Shown here piece after piece: positions 32,073-43,584 of a stretch of 64,000 bases of DNA (position 1 is the stretch's first letter; each line of letters begins with the position of its first letter). A model generated the notes under the pieces. It searched no databases. It worked only from the letters and a program-made list of their open reading frames with translations, and was not told the DNA's origin. Made by a program: the position numbers and the translations under genes. The stretch is from NCBI GenBank assembly GCA_019022495.1, contig JAFEKR010000067.1:1-64000 (forward strand), read 5' to 3'. Origin of the DNA: Epichloe hybrida (taxonomy: Eukaryota; Ascomycota; Sordariomycetes; Hypocreales; Clavicipitaceae).

Positions 32073-35000
32073 ATGGCGGCACAGCGGCACCAACAAATTC
32101 AACAATGGGCCCAACTCCCTGATTGGCAGGGGCTGGGAGACGAGTACGACGGCCGTTCTGTGTCGCTTGATGCCCAGCCTCCACGCAGGTCCCGTTCGAA
32201 TCGCGCCTCTATCCAGACGTCAAACACGGATGCTCTCACAGAGTCCACCTTCAGCCCCCACTCGCCTACAGCTTCAAGTTCTGTTGGAGCTACCCATGGC
32301 TTAGCTCCCAGACCGCCTTCTGACCAGAATCCAACATTTTCAACGACGTATGCGCATGCTGGTGCCGGTGCTGATGGTGGCCATGCGACTGCCTCCTCTC
32401 TTGCCTCTTCCTCTTCTTCTTGTTCTTCTTCCCCTTTCGGTGCCGCTTATTTCCCCCAAGAACCCGTCTTGGAATTGTCCAAGGCCATGTCTCGCCGACA
32501 GAAATACCCATCGGCTGAGCGATACCAGGAAGAAGCTTTCGAATCCACTGCGGCAACCCCCCCTGCAGCTCCGGATGTTCCTCCAGTCCCACCCGTAAGC
32601 TATCGTCAGCCACACAGCCATCATCCAGCGCTGCCTCATAACCACCGACAGAATCAGTTTATGCCTTCTGTCCAGCTTGTTGAGGACGAAGAAATGGATC
32701 CCGAGAACCATTACACCACGCGACGTCAAGAGCATTCGGATTTCGCTGCGCATCACGCACATGGTGTCACCGACAGAAAAGGCATTGTTGCGACACACAA
32801 CCTATCTCAAGATGTTACTACTGGGTCGCCACGACGAGAATCGCTCAATGGCCCATCAGAGCGCCGCAAGAAGTTTGCAAACGACCGTTCACCCCTTCAA
32901 AGGCTTGAGCTGACGCTCGACAGCATGACAAAAGAGGAAAAGCGAGCAAGAGTACAAGCCGCCGAGCAACGAGCAAGGGAAAGGGCTGCCAGAAGAGCAG
33001 CAGAGGCTTCTGCGATCCCGCCGGGGGACGTACATAGTCCAAATAGACCTTCTGAACATCAGACCTATCGTCCGACGCCCACTACGCAGTTTCCAACAGC
33101 GTTCAAACGTGAACCACCGCCGCAGAAATCTGAGCGACGAGAGCAACCTTACTTGCAACACCAGACACAGCATCACCCACGTCCGCAGCAAGACGTTTTT
33201 CGCCCCAGTGTTGTCGAGCGCAGTCACGCTGTTGCTTCACCCCCAGCCCTCCTGCGTCCCGAAGATGATGAGGAGCTGGAGCAACCACGTTCCAATCTGC
33301 CCAAGCGTAATTTGAGTTTTCGAGAGCGTGCAGCGAGAAATGAACAGGAACCTCAAGTCAAAGAAAGAAGCCCCACGGGTCAGCCAACTGCTTTCTTCAC
33401 GGGCGGTAACACTGGTGGTCTGTCCCTGACTCGGAACGGAAGTAACGAGCTACAAAAGAACTCTCATCCTGATCGATTGAGTCCGCAAAGAGCTCAGTCG
33501 CCACGAGAAAATGCCGGCGCCGGTGGTTCTAGGTCACCCGGTACCCGTCAACCACATATACTTGCAATAGGCAAGAACAACGAGGTTCCTCCGGTTCCGG
33601 CATCGGAACAACCAACCAGGGGAATCCAGCGCCGTGCTACTGAACCAGTTCATGAAAGAGAATATGGATCGGATGAGGGGTATGACCCGCGTCAAATGCA
33701 TGGCAAGATCCCCAATGCTGCAGTTCGCAGTCCAAATAGGGAGTTCGGAGATGCTGCAGCTGCTCGGAGACGGCTGGAGCGACAAGACAGCGATCATTCA
33801 ATGGAGAGCGCACCTCAACATCGGGTTTCCAGACTGATTTTCAAACCCCCCCAAAGTCTCCGCCCTGGCGAGGGCTTGTACAAGCCGCCAGTCTGGCTAG
33901 ACGAGTACGAGAAAGCTACAGTTGGTTTCTTGGGCGGAAACTTGCTGGATCTGACTGAAAGTCAGCCGTCGGGCCAGCGCGCCGACAAGGGAAAGGCTTG
34001 GTGGGAAAATGGAGGCCGAAACAGGAATGCCTCATACTCATCCCGACCACGCAAAGCTGAAGCATTCGACGGAGAGTATGACGACACGAACGGTATGTAA
34101 TCCATGCGACCTGCTTTTGAAGTATTCCTTTGCTCACCACTCTTCAATCTCTAGCGCCCACACGCTTCAAGCCTCCGCTGTACCTCAAATGCGGGCCGCT
34201 CTTGAGGTACTCTGGTATTCGTCAGGAAAGAATCCCTGCCAGGGCTCAAACGAGCAGTGCCGCGTCCGACCGTGAGATTTGGCGTGGCAGTGTGATGATT
34301 GTAACACAGGATGCGGCATCTTCTTATGATATAGCTCCCATGCTCCGTCTTTTCGTGCAAAACATTGGTCTTCTCCCCCCACCCCCTCATCACGTCAATG
34401 GGGATCTGCCAGCGGAATATGTAGACCCGATCGCCGGTCACCCAAAACTGGGTCGCAGGGGAGAAACCCTCTATGTTCGCCCCGTCGAGCACCTCGAAGA
34501 AGCCAAAGACCTCTCACTCGATGAGACTGACGAAGGTCTTTTCGAAAGATTGAGAAGTCCGTCTGACGTCACTCTCCCCCCAAATAGCGCCACAGAGCTG
34601 CCGCAGTCGTTTGCTGGACGTCAGAAGCGCATCGAGACTGATGGCGAAAAGCTGCAGAGATACAAGGATGTACGAGGCTTCCGCCTTCACGCCGAGCGTG
34701 GCTGTACCTTCTGGAGGTTCAACATTGAGGTTGAGCTGCGCGAAAAGCAGCAGCGCATTGCTTACCGCATCAATCGAGGTCCCTGCATGGCGTTTTGGGT
34801 TCCTGCGCGGGCACATGCCATGAACATGATGTTTCACAGCTGCAACGGGTTCAGTGCTAGTGTCAATCCAGATGATCTGAGCGGCCCGGACCCAATGTGG
34901 CGGGATGTTCTCAACAATCATCAATCGCAGCCGTTCCATGTCATGATTGGTGGAGGCGATCAGATGTACAATGACTCAGTGGCTCACAAGTGTGAACTAT

Positions 35001-37277
35001 TTGACGAATGGCTTGATACAAAAAATCCGCAGCACAAGCACGGCGCTGCCTTCACTGCCGAAATGCAGGATGAGATGGAGGAGTTCTATCTGGACCGCTA
35101 CTGTATGTGGTTTTCCAGGGGACTTTTTGGTTTGGCAGCATCTCAGATTCCCATGGTCAACATGTATGATGACCATGACATTTTCGACGGATACGGATCA
35201 TACCCCGATCATTATATGAAGTCACCCGTTTTTACCGGTCTGGGGGCTGTTGCGTTCAAATATTACATGCTGTTCCAACAACAGGCCATTCTCACCGAGA
35301 CGGAGAACATGGAGCCCAGCTGGATTCTAGGTGTGGAGCCAGGGCCCTACATAAAGGAGCTCAGTCGGAGCGTCTATGTCTCCATGGGCGGGAAAGTTGC
35401 GTTGCTTGCTGTAGACTGTCGGACGGAAAGGACTGAACATGAGGTTGTCAATGACAAGACGTGGGAGAAGATCATGAACAGGCTGTATGCCGAAGTGCGC
35501 CGTGGTCAAGTGGAGCATCTCCTGGTTCTTTTTGGTGTTCCTATCGCCTACCCCCGGCTGGTATGGCTCGAAAGCATGTAAGTCAAGCCGCTCTTTGCCA
35601 CTGCAAGCAGCCGTTCCGCGTAAACATCCTACTGATTCATCCACAGCCTGACTTCAAGATTCATGGGTCCAGTCAAGGCACTGGGGCGTACTGGCATGCT
35701 TGGCAAAGCTCTTAACAACATCGACGGCGGCGTAGAGGTCTTGGATGACTTGAATGATCATTGGACTGCCAAAAATCACAAACAGGAGAGAAGTATCGTC
35801 ATTGAAGACTTGCAAGACTTGGCTATTGACAAGTCCTTGCGTGTCACGATGCTAAGGTTAGTCTTTGATCAATTCGTGTTACCCACAGTCCAAAGTCAGT
35901 TGTTGACAAGTCTCTAATAGTGGCGACGTACATTTGGCGGCTATTGGCCAGTTCTACTCAAACCCGAAACTCGGGGTTGCAAAGCACAAGGACCCAAGGT
36001 ACATGGTCAACGTGATTTCATCGGCGATAGCCAACACACCGCCATCCAACATGTTGGCAGACGTGCTCAACAAACGAAACAAGGTGCATCATTTCGATGA
36101 CAAGACCGATGAGAGCATGGTCCCTTTATTCCCGCACGGTGTAGATGGCAAAGCGAGAAACAACAAGCACCTGTTGCCACACAGAAACTGGTGCTCTATT
36201 CGGTCATGGAGTCCAGGGATGACGCCTCCGCCGACACCACCTTTGTCGGCTTACGATAGGAGCCCTAGCCCACCGTTAGTGATGAATGGCAACTCTGGTC
36301 GTGGTGGCGGTCTCTTCCGACGACTCTCACTGGGAGGAGGAGGAGGAGGAGGAGGAGGAGGAGGAGGAGGGGGTGGTGGTGGCGGCGCAGGTGGGCGCTC
36401 AACGTCGAGTCGCTTTGATGGATCACGCACTTCTGTTCGAGGCAGTAAGCCCCCCGTTTCCGGGGGTGTAGGGGGCTTGTTCCGCAGCCTCTCCCGCCGA
36501 AACTCTTCTGACGCCCCTCTGCCGACAAGGCTTACCCGCACCCTTTCCCTTGGCAGCGGCGAAGGCAAGAAGAAGGGCCTTTTCAATTTCGGACGGCGTG
36601 AAGCCAATGCCAGACCTGACGATGGAGGGATCAATGGGCGATGGGGTGAAGACAGCGAAGAAGGTGACTACTTTACTGCAAGCCACCAGTCATATAGTAC
36701 AGGACCCTCTGGACTGCGAGGCGGTGGCACGTACGAGTACAACGAGTTTTCGGAGGACGACGAGTCTCACTTCACTGCTAGATCCCCAAATAGGGCTCAA
36801 ACGTTGGGAAATCAGCCAGCAAGGGTTGATGGAAACGACGCAGAGAGGGATCCCATGGTGCGTCCTCGTCCGTTCCATCGAACGCCAACAGGGCTGTCGG
36901 TGAAACAGATGCGCAAAGCCGAGCAGTTCCAGGTCGATGTAGAAGGGGGTCTCGACATCTGTCTCAATGTGGAAGTCAACGCCAAGGATCCAACAGGTAT
37001 CACAGTTCCATATCGATTATTGGTCCCACGACTGCATTATGAGTACAACCCAGCCGATGATGAGCTGCAGCATCCAGCACAGTCCAAATCACAGCAACCG
37101 AGTGGATTCAAGAGATTCTTGAGCTTCCGCAAAAAAACCGAGATAGCCAAGCCACAGTCGCGGCAACAAGCGGAGGATGATGAAGAAACGGACCATGACA
37201 ATGACAATGACGAGGATTATCCCAGTGATGGCAGCTCGGATATAGTGCCACGACGCGGAACTAGAGCAGCAGGCTGA
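32073..37277 (+). CDS. Large PhoD-like metallophosphatase domain protein
   Basis: Four exons, 32073-34092, 34155-35577, 35647-35856 and 35921-37277, give 1669 aa; the introns are 62, 69 and 64 nt. Residues 1-670 are disordered, rich in Pro, Ser, Gln and Arg. The phosphatase domain spans about 675-1300. It shows GDQ in VMIGGGDQMYND near 936, the metal motif MYDDHDIFDGYGSYPDH near 1009 and GDVHLAAIGQFY near 1219; this last motif is built across intron 3, which supports the splice. The C-terminal 350 residues are again disordered, with a poly-Gly run and an acidic tail. There is no signal peptide. Members of this fungal family are uncharacterised to my knowledge; a hydrolase acting on phosphate esters is inferred from the motifs. 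The next gene downstream is also a metallophosphatase. Confidence 0.9.
36333..36396 (+). repeat. GGA/GGN coding repeat (poly-glycine)
   Basis: Tandem GGA, then GGT/GGC codons encode about 17-20 glycines in the disordered C-terminal part of the PhoD-like protein. The repeat is purine-rich on the + strand and keeps the frame. Confidence 0.85.
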
Positions 37278-37890
37278 TGGTGGGCCAAGCTCGATGGAAT
37301 TCCATGTAAATGCAAGTCGCAATCATGGCCTGGGAACATATCCGAGGCACATGTGTACATTTTGAGAAGGTGCATTCCGTTGAATGGTTTCGAGAGGCGA
37401 GAGCATGATTCAACAACATTGGCAGCTAGTATAGTATGCATAAGCATCCAACGGCGTTTGGGAAGGGAACCTGTGGAAGTAGTGCTTTGGTGTATGGCTT
37501 GAATACAAATCTGTTGGCATGTTACAGATGATGAACAAGACGCACGCCGACACGACGACGCGACGGAGCACTCGTGATGTACATGCATGTATGACATGTA
37601 ATCCGTACTTGTTGATGAAGTTGCTTTTGTTTGTTCATGTTCAAGCCCCCCGACTGGCGGCCCCCGACTGGGTGGAGCAAAACGGAGCAAAACCGGGGCG
37701 AAGATGCCAGGCTGGCTGGAAGCGGAGAACTCTGCAGTTCCTGGACACGCTCTGGTCAACCTGGCCAACCTGGCCAACCAACTTCCTGGCACTGTGCGCG
37801 CTTCATCTACATACACACAACACAACCCGCTTCCGAAACTCCAGCTCTTTCCTGCTACTTGCGCCTCAAGGGAACAGTGATGGCGTCGGC
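37278..37890. promoter_or_regulatory. Spacer between the two metallophosphatase genes
   Basis: About 610 bases between same-strand genes. It holds the 3' UTR of the PhoD-like gene and the promoter of the next. A TGGCCAACCTGGCCAACC direct repeat is seen near 37755-37785. No extra gene is evident. Confidence 0.4.
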
Positions 37891-40008
37891 ATGTTTCGTA
37901 GCTTGACCATGCCCAAACCGCCAAAGGATGGCCGTTTGCGCACCCCGACACAAACTGTCCTCGCCTGGCTTTGCGGACCAGCCAGGCAGGCGATTGCAGC
38001 TTTCGCAGCGCGCACGGCTCATCAGATTCAGAGAAACTTGGTCCCAAGACGACTCCTGAGCTTTCCTCATTTCCTGTCCTTGTTCTGGGTGGTGATTCTG
38101 CTGTGGGGAGAGAGATGGGTGTTTGACACCAAGGTGCAAAAGTGCGACTGGGAAAATTGGGAGAAATGGGTAAGTAATGACGCGCCGATCTTGGGGACTC
38201 TCCAAAACCCATCAATGGATGCATCAGCGCTCCGGGGAGACCTGAACAACTGACTGATGTGCTTGCAGCCCAAGCAAGCCAATCCACATCACCTCGTTCT
38301 CGTCGCCGATCCCCAAATCATCGACCCGCACTCCTATCCTGGTCGTCCATGGCCTCTAAACTCCTTGACGGTCCTCGTCACGGACAACTATTTGCGCAGA
38401 GGTTACCTCGCTGTACAGCGTCAACTGCAACCGGACAGCGTCTTCTTCCTGGGCGACCTGTTTGATGGGGGACGAGAGTGGAAGACAGGCAACCGAACAC
38501 AGTTTGTCGACCCGAAATGGGGCGGCAGTCGAGACGAGACGGAGAAGAAATGGGTCAAGACGTGGCACAACAAATATGGCCAAGACTTCTGGCTTCGCGA
38601 GTACAAGCGTTTCAGCGACATCTTCTTCAAACCCTTCAATGAGGGTGGCGGAGTCCCCGGGCCTTACCAGCGAGGAAGGAAACTGGTGGCAAGCTTGCCT
38701 GGAAACCATGACCTGGGATTTGGCGCTCAAGTCCAAGTCTCCGTTCGCGACAGATTCAGTGCATATTTCGGAGACACAAACCGGGTCGATGTCGTTGGAA
38801 ACCACACAATCGTGTCCGTGGATACTGTGTCTCTAAGCGCAGATACGTCCTCGTACAAGGACTCGCACGATTTGAAGCCCATCTACGGGCCGGTTCACGA
38901 ATTCTTGGACGAAGTACCAGCAGCCAAGAGGAAAGCGGCCCAGGAAGAATTGACCGTCTGGCACGGCGTGGATCGCGGCCTGAAGCCTCACCACAAGATC
39001 GAAGATGTCAACAACGCCGACCTGACAAGATCACCGAGGGATCCGGGCCCTGGAGAGGCAGATTTCCCTACGATTCTGCTGACCCATGTGCCTCTATATA
39101 GAGCTCCCGGCACACCCTGCGGACCGCATCGCGAGCATTGGCCACCGAGCAGAGCAACCTTGAGAAAGGATGGGACAGTTGATCCGACGGTGCGTGATGA
39201 CGGCAACGCCATCAGTGTCTCGGCGGGATATCAATACCAGAACGTTCTCAGTGAAGCCGATTCCGTGAACCTGGTCAACAAGGTGGGCAACGTGGTCCAC
39301 GTCTTTTCCGGCGATGACCACGACTACTGTGAGCTCGTCCACTCGCCATCCAAGGGCCACGTTCGCGAAATCACGGTGAAAAGCTTCAGCATGGCCATGG
39401 GCGTGCCGACACCGGGATTTGTCATGGTCAGTCTGTACAACCCCATTGACGCATCTGGCAGACGGATCACAGGGTCGCCCGAAACAACGCTCCAAACACA
39501 TCTGTGCTTGTTACCGAATCAATCCCACACGTACATGAAGTACGTGGCATTTTGCATCGTCTCTCTTGTTTTACTATCCATCCGCGCACTCCTCGTGCCC
39601 GTCCTGAACCTCACTCCATTCGCGCTCGAGGCAGAGGCTTCCGGCCAATCATCCGTGCTCCCAATCTACAAGGACAAGGCCAAGGTAGAGCCACCCGAGT
39701 ACACAGGTCTAGGATCGTCAGCCGGCGCGGCATCAGGGACAAGAGGCCAGTCGAGTGGCACCAACGGCACCAACGCCAGGTGGACCTCGAAGAAGAGCCA
39801 AAACAACCAGCGATGGGGCCAGGGCTCCGAAAATGGCAGCGGCCCTCGCATCAATCTCAAGGACCCGTTCTACAACGGCGCCAAGTCTTGGAAGTCGGGC
39901 AAGGGAAGGGGGGAGCTGCACCTCTTGTGTCGGGAATTGTGGACAACAACATGGCGACTGGCGTGGATGACAGTGGTATTCTGGGCATATTTGGGAAGAA
40001 AGGGATAA
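37891..40008 (+). CDS. Ted1/Cdc1-type membrane metallophosphoesterase (GPI-anchor remodelling)
   Basis: Two exons, 37891-38169 and 38269-40008, give 672 aa with a 99-nt intron (GTAAGT...GCAG). I start at the ATG at 37891; a second Met at 37909 is also possible. An N-terminal membrane anchor lies near 60-73 (FLSLFWVVILLWG). The calcineurin-like phosphoesterase motifs follow: LVADPQI near 104, FLGDLFDGG near 152, GNHD near 237 and SGDDHDY near 439. Two more membrane segments lie at about 515-537 and 653-668. This layout matches the Ted1/Cdc1/PGAP5 family, ER or Golgi enzymes that remove ethanolamine phosphate from GPI-anchor mannoses. Which of Ted1 or Cdc1 it corresponds to cannot be decided here. 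Confidence 0.88.
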
Positions 40009-40396
40009 CGTCGTAGTAGCCTTGGCCATGGGAACGGCGTTTTTCTTTGTTTTCATGGAGCCGTGTACATGATATTTTGTTGCTGGAGAATATCCCACCG
40101 ACATGCATGCACGAATGGGAAAACAAGTTCAAGAAACGGGGGGTTGAGGGGTTCCTCTTTCTTTGCTTCTTTCTCTCTTTTGTTTTTCCTTTCCAAGCCG
40201 CCATTTCCTGATCGATACGTCGTCAGGAACATGCTTGCGACAGCATACCGTGCACTAGATAAGTCTCGACGAATCGTCCTTGGCGTCCCCCAGGATATCC
40301 CACGCAGTAAACAATATTGAAGCTCATACGACGCCGCAAGATCAGTACCCCGTGACGAGACTTGCGAATGGCCTAATGTGATGTAATGTCGTCGCC
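40009..40396. terminator. Convergent 3' region
   Basis: About 390 bases between the Ted1/Cdc1-type stop and the CDC26 stop. Pyrimidine runs occur near 40155-40195. No gene is seen. Confidence 0.4.
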
Positions 40397-40633
40397 TCAT
40401 CTCCTCCTGCCCACCCCGATCCTCTCGTCCCTCGCCCGCCGGGCTGCCCCGGGACTCTCCTGCACGCCCTCCATGTGCTGAGCCTGCGCCTGCGCCTGAG
40501 CCTGCGTCTGGGCTTCCGCCTCTGCGGCCCGCTGCTGCTGCTGCGCGAGAAGAGCCTCGTTTGCGCGACGGTCTTCGTACGCGGCGATGTCTTCGGGTGT
40601 GACTTGGAGGGTTGTGGCGGGGCGGCGGAGCAT
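40397..40633 (-). CDS. CDC26: Anaphase-promoting complex subunit Cdc26
   Basis: A single short exon of 78 aa with ATG at 40633. The N-terminus MLRRPATTLQVTPEDIAAYE matches the Cdc26 signature, in which the MLRR start inserts into the TPR groove of Cdc16/Apc6 and stabilises it. The middle is Gln/Ala/Glu-rich (LLAQQQQRAAEAEAQTQAQA) and the end RDERIGVGRRR fits fungal members. The reading frame stays open far upstream, but only through an artificial Lys/Glu/Arg string encoded by a homopurine tract with no ATG; the true start is the ATG that directly follows that tract. Cdc26 is a structural subunit of the APC/C ubiquitin ligase. Confidence 0.85.
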   Translation of the reverse strand: MLRRPATTLQVTPEDIAAYEDRRANEALLAQQQQRAAEAEAQTQAQAQAQAQHMEGVQESPGAARRARDERIGVGRRR

Positions 40634-41096
40634 TTTTTTCTTTTTTCTTTTTTCTTTTTTCTTTTTCTTTTTCTTTTTTTCTTTTTCTTTTTCTTTTTTC
40701 TTTTTCTTTTTCTTTTTCTCTTTTTCTTTCTTTTTTCTTTTTCTTTTTCTTTTTCTTTTTCTTTTTCCTTTTTTCTTTTTCTTTTTTCTTTTTTCTTTTT
40801 TCTTTTTTCTTTTCTTTCTTTTTTCTTTTTCTTTTTTCTTTCTTTTTCTTTTTCTCTTTTTTCTTTTTCTTCTTTTTCTCTTTTTTTCTTTTTTCTTTTT
40901 TCTTCTTTTTCTTCTTTTTTCTTTTTCTTTTTCTTTTTCTTTTTCTTTTTTCTTTTTCTTTCTTTTTTCTTTTCTTTTTCTTTTTTCTTTTTTCTTTTCT
41001 TTTTTCTTTCTTTTTTCTTTTTTCTTTTTCTCTTTCTTTCTCTTTTTCTTTTTCTTCTTTTTCTTTTTCTTTTCTTTTTTCTTTTTTCTTTTTTCC
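40633..41096. repeat. 464-nt uninterrupted homopyrimidine/homopurine tract upstream of CDC26
   Basis: Every base from 40633 to 41096 is C or T on the + strand, mostly CTTTTT units with variations. On the CDC26 coding strand this is (GAAAAA)n, and it ends at the ATG itself. It opens several long but meaningless Lys-rich or Phe-rich frames. Such a tract could form triplex or H-DNA and would exclude nucleosomes; those effects are inferred. Confidence 0.97.
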
Positions 41097-41583
41097 AATA
41101 TGGGTTGGTGTTGGTGTTTGTTTCTTTCAATGCGACTGCAAAGGGCTATGTGTGATGTGATGTCTGTACGTTTGGCAGGTGATGATGGATGGATGGATGG
41201 GGGAGACGCGTTGGTGCCGTGTGCGGACTTGGATGTGGGGATGTGAGGAGGGGTGGGCGACGTGGACGGTGCGTTTCTTATCGTGTGTACGGATTAGAGA
41301 TGGCATCTTCTTCCTTCAAGGAAAACCCATCATTTTTTCAGATATCCTGTTGGGAATCGGTGCGTGTGCCTTGCTCAGTGCATCATTGCACACACATCAC
41401 GATTCGCAGGTATCGAGTGCGTGTCATTTAATCATTCAGGCTTCGTTGGCTTATTTCTACTCCGTACGTGGTATCATATCCTCCTCCTATCCATTCAGTA
41501 ATCATTCGCCCAAAATTATCCAAAAATCACGCAGCAGCTCGAATTCGTCGCACTCAATGGGGACCTGTCTCCCGCATAATCAT
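41097..41583. promoter_or_regulatory. Distal CDC26 upstream region and 3' flank of the next gene
   Basis: About 490 bases of mixed sequence, with a GATGGATGGATGG run near 41181-41200 and one exact TACTCCGTA at 41458-41466. No gene is seen. Confidence 0.4.
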
Positions 41584-43584
41584 CTACACACGCATCGTGC
41601 TGCCCGCAAGTTTACAAGATGTTTTGAAGTCGCCCAGGTTGAATTGAACGGGTGGCTGACCCCCAGATATCCACATTCGTGGCGGCCCTTGTGTTGTCAA
41701 GAAACGAATTGGCGCAGACAATGAGTTGCGAGGCGTTTCGGCCGTCGAGCAGCCAGCAGCTTGCAGTTCTGAAGCGACAGTTGATGGCATTGTTGACGCG
41801 ATGCTCTGTACGCATGTTTGGCCCGACGAGGATGCACGTCTCACAGCCAATGGATCGCCGCAGCTCTTGGATGCTACACCGTCTTGGATTAGTTGACCGT
41901 GAGATTCGAACCCAAAGGCTTGAAACCAGGAGGCCATGTCACTGGCAAGAAATTCGTCGTCTTGTTCATAAAGTGTCGTTCGCAAACCATTGTCTTCTTC
42001 ATCTTGGCAAGGTGCATCTTCACTCCCGTCTTTCGAGGACCCAAATTTATCCAGTACCAGCTCATTTTCCGGATAGAGTGCGTGGACATTTTGGAGGGAA
42101 GAGCTTGCTGCAGGACACGGAGTCGCGTCGACACTGGTCTGGGAAACCCGAGATTGAAGGCTATCGTCTTCGCTTTTCGGACCTACTGCGACTGTTGCCT
42201 CACAGTTTTCAGACTCTGCTTCGGGTATGGTCGGGAGCCTTTGCGGTCGTTTGTTGCCTCTTTCGGGGTTTTTTGGGGGTGGCTCCGGATGCCCGACGCT
42301 TTGATTCCTTTGTTCTTCGAGCAGCGTGACGCCATCGCCGTCTTTCAAGCTGCCTTGCGGGACCGAGAAATCTTTGTGTACAACAGCGTGGTCCATGGGC
42401 GAGGTGGCGGGATACGACAACGGATGGTCGCCAGACAGAACCGTGCTTGCGCTCGCCTTGGACGACCTCGAGGACTCGCTCTCGGCAGAATCGATTGATT
42501 GCCGCCCTTCAAGCGTACTGTGTCCTTTTGGGGATTTCAGGCGCTCCGCGCGTATCTGTTGAATCTGTTCGGGGGTGAGCATCTCGTCCACTTCGACGCG
42601 CATAAAGCGAGTGCCCTTGAGAATCTCCGTGACGGGCAAGGTCCACTTGGAGTACTTCTTCCCTTGAAGCCCTTTCAACACTGATGGCAGTTTGTTTGAT
42701 CTCCCTTTTCGAGCCTTTTTCATTTTCATTGGCACTTCTTGCTGCTCCTCTTGCTCTTCTTTGGGGTGGGGTGGGAGTGGTTTGTCGTGGGGAGATGGGA
42801 CACGTTCGAGGACAGGGAGCGGACTTGCAATTTGCCCTTCTTGACAATACGCTGCTTGTGACTGAATTGACTCCGGGTAGAACTCTGAGGATGGAGCAAG
42901 TATTCGAGCATGGGAGCCGTCCGCGAGCCACGACTTGATGTCTGCGTCATGCTGGAAAAAATCGCGGACAGCCTGGAATGCTTCCTCTGTCTCCTCGATA
43001 AGGATATGTACTGATTGCGACCAGCGCAGTTCATGTGAATCGTCTGTTGTCGCAGGGCGCTCCATGTCCCCCTTTGATGCCACGGCAGTGTCCCAGCCCA
43101 CGACAGGGGAGGTCACGACTTTGCTACCGCCAGCTTGACCCAGCATGCCACTCCTGTTCTGTGAAGTTCGCTTTTTCTTTTGTCCATCACGACCTTCAGG
43201 GTGCCCCTTGCGAGAACTCGACACTCCAGCAGAGTCTCCAGGTTCACATCGTTCTTCAGCCTCAGTCCCAGAACGGCCGGCCTGAATGTGCAGCGGCTTC
43301 GCCGTTAAAGTTTGGGTGCGTCTATTCCCGATAGGAAGAAATGGGGACGCCGCCTGGTAGTTGTCTCCCTCTCGCCGGATCGAAATGAGAGACTCCGGCC
43401 GCTGGCTCTTGGCGTTTGTTAGCCATGACAGTGGTCGTGACGGCATCTGAATCTCATCCCCATGTCCTTGCAGCTCGCCAGAAGATTTCGTTGATTTGTG
43501 ACCTCGTTTATGCAAAGTTTCATTTGTTTCGGGATTAGATGTGCTCAGCCACAATGAGAGGTTGACTGCTGACAGATTCTGCAT
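41584..43584 (-). CDS. Unrecognised Ser/Glu-rich fungal protein
   Basis: A single exon of 666 aa. I choose the ATG at 43584 (MQNLSAVNLSLWLSTSNPET); the frame extends only four codons further, to a TTG. Most of the protein is polar and probably disordered. Three blocks look conserved: VHILIEETEEAFQAVRDFFQ at about 192-211, SKWTLPVTEILKGTRFMRVE at about 311-330 followed by DEMLTPEQIQQIRAERL, and a C-terminal segment GPPRMWISGGQPPVQFNLGD. A basic KMKKARKGRSNK stretch could be a nuclear signal. There is no signal peptide or membrane segment. I do not recognise a family. The unbroken 2-kb frame and codon character make a real gene very likely. Confidence 0.78.
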   Translation of the reverse strand: MQNLSAVNLSLWLSTSNPETNETLHKRGHKSTKSSGELQGHGDEIQMPSRPLSWLTNAKSQRPESLISIRREGDNYQAASPFLPIGNRRTQTLTAKPLHIQAGRSGTEAEERCEPGDSAGVSSSRKGHPEGRDGQKKKRTSQNRSGMLGQAGGSKVVTSPVVGWDTAVASKGDMERPATTDDSHELRWSQSVHILIEETEEAFQAVRDFFQHDADIKSWLADGSHARILAPSSEFYPESIQSQAAYCQEGQIASPLPVLERVPSPHDKPLPPHPKEEQEEQQEVPMKMKKARKGRSNKLPSVLKGLQGKKYSKWTLPVTEILKGTRFMRVEVDEMLTPEQIQQIRAERLKSPKGHSTLEGRQSIDSAESESSRSSKASASTVLSGDHPLSYPATSPMDHAVVHKDFSVPQGSLKDGDGVTLLEEQRNQSVGHPEPPPKNPERGNKRPQRLPTIPEAESENCEATVAVGPKSEDDSLQSRVSQTSVDATPCPAASSSLQNVHALYPENELVLDKFGSSKDGSEDAPCQDEEDNGLRTTLYEQDDEFLASDMASWFQAFGFESHGQLIQDGVASKSCGDPLAVRRASSSGQTCVQSIASTMPSTVASELQAAGCSTAETPRNSLSAPIRFLTTQGPPRMWISGGQPPVQFNLGDFKTSCKLAGSTMRV

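Noticed and set aside
40342..41160. Long Lys/Glu/Arg-rich (minus) and Phe/Ser/Leu-rich (plus) frames of up to 262 codons
   Set aside because: They arise because the 464-nt homopyrimidine tract has no stops in most frames. Only the final 78 codons (CDC26) have protein character.
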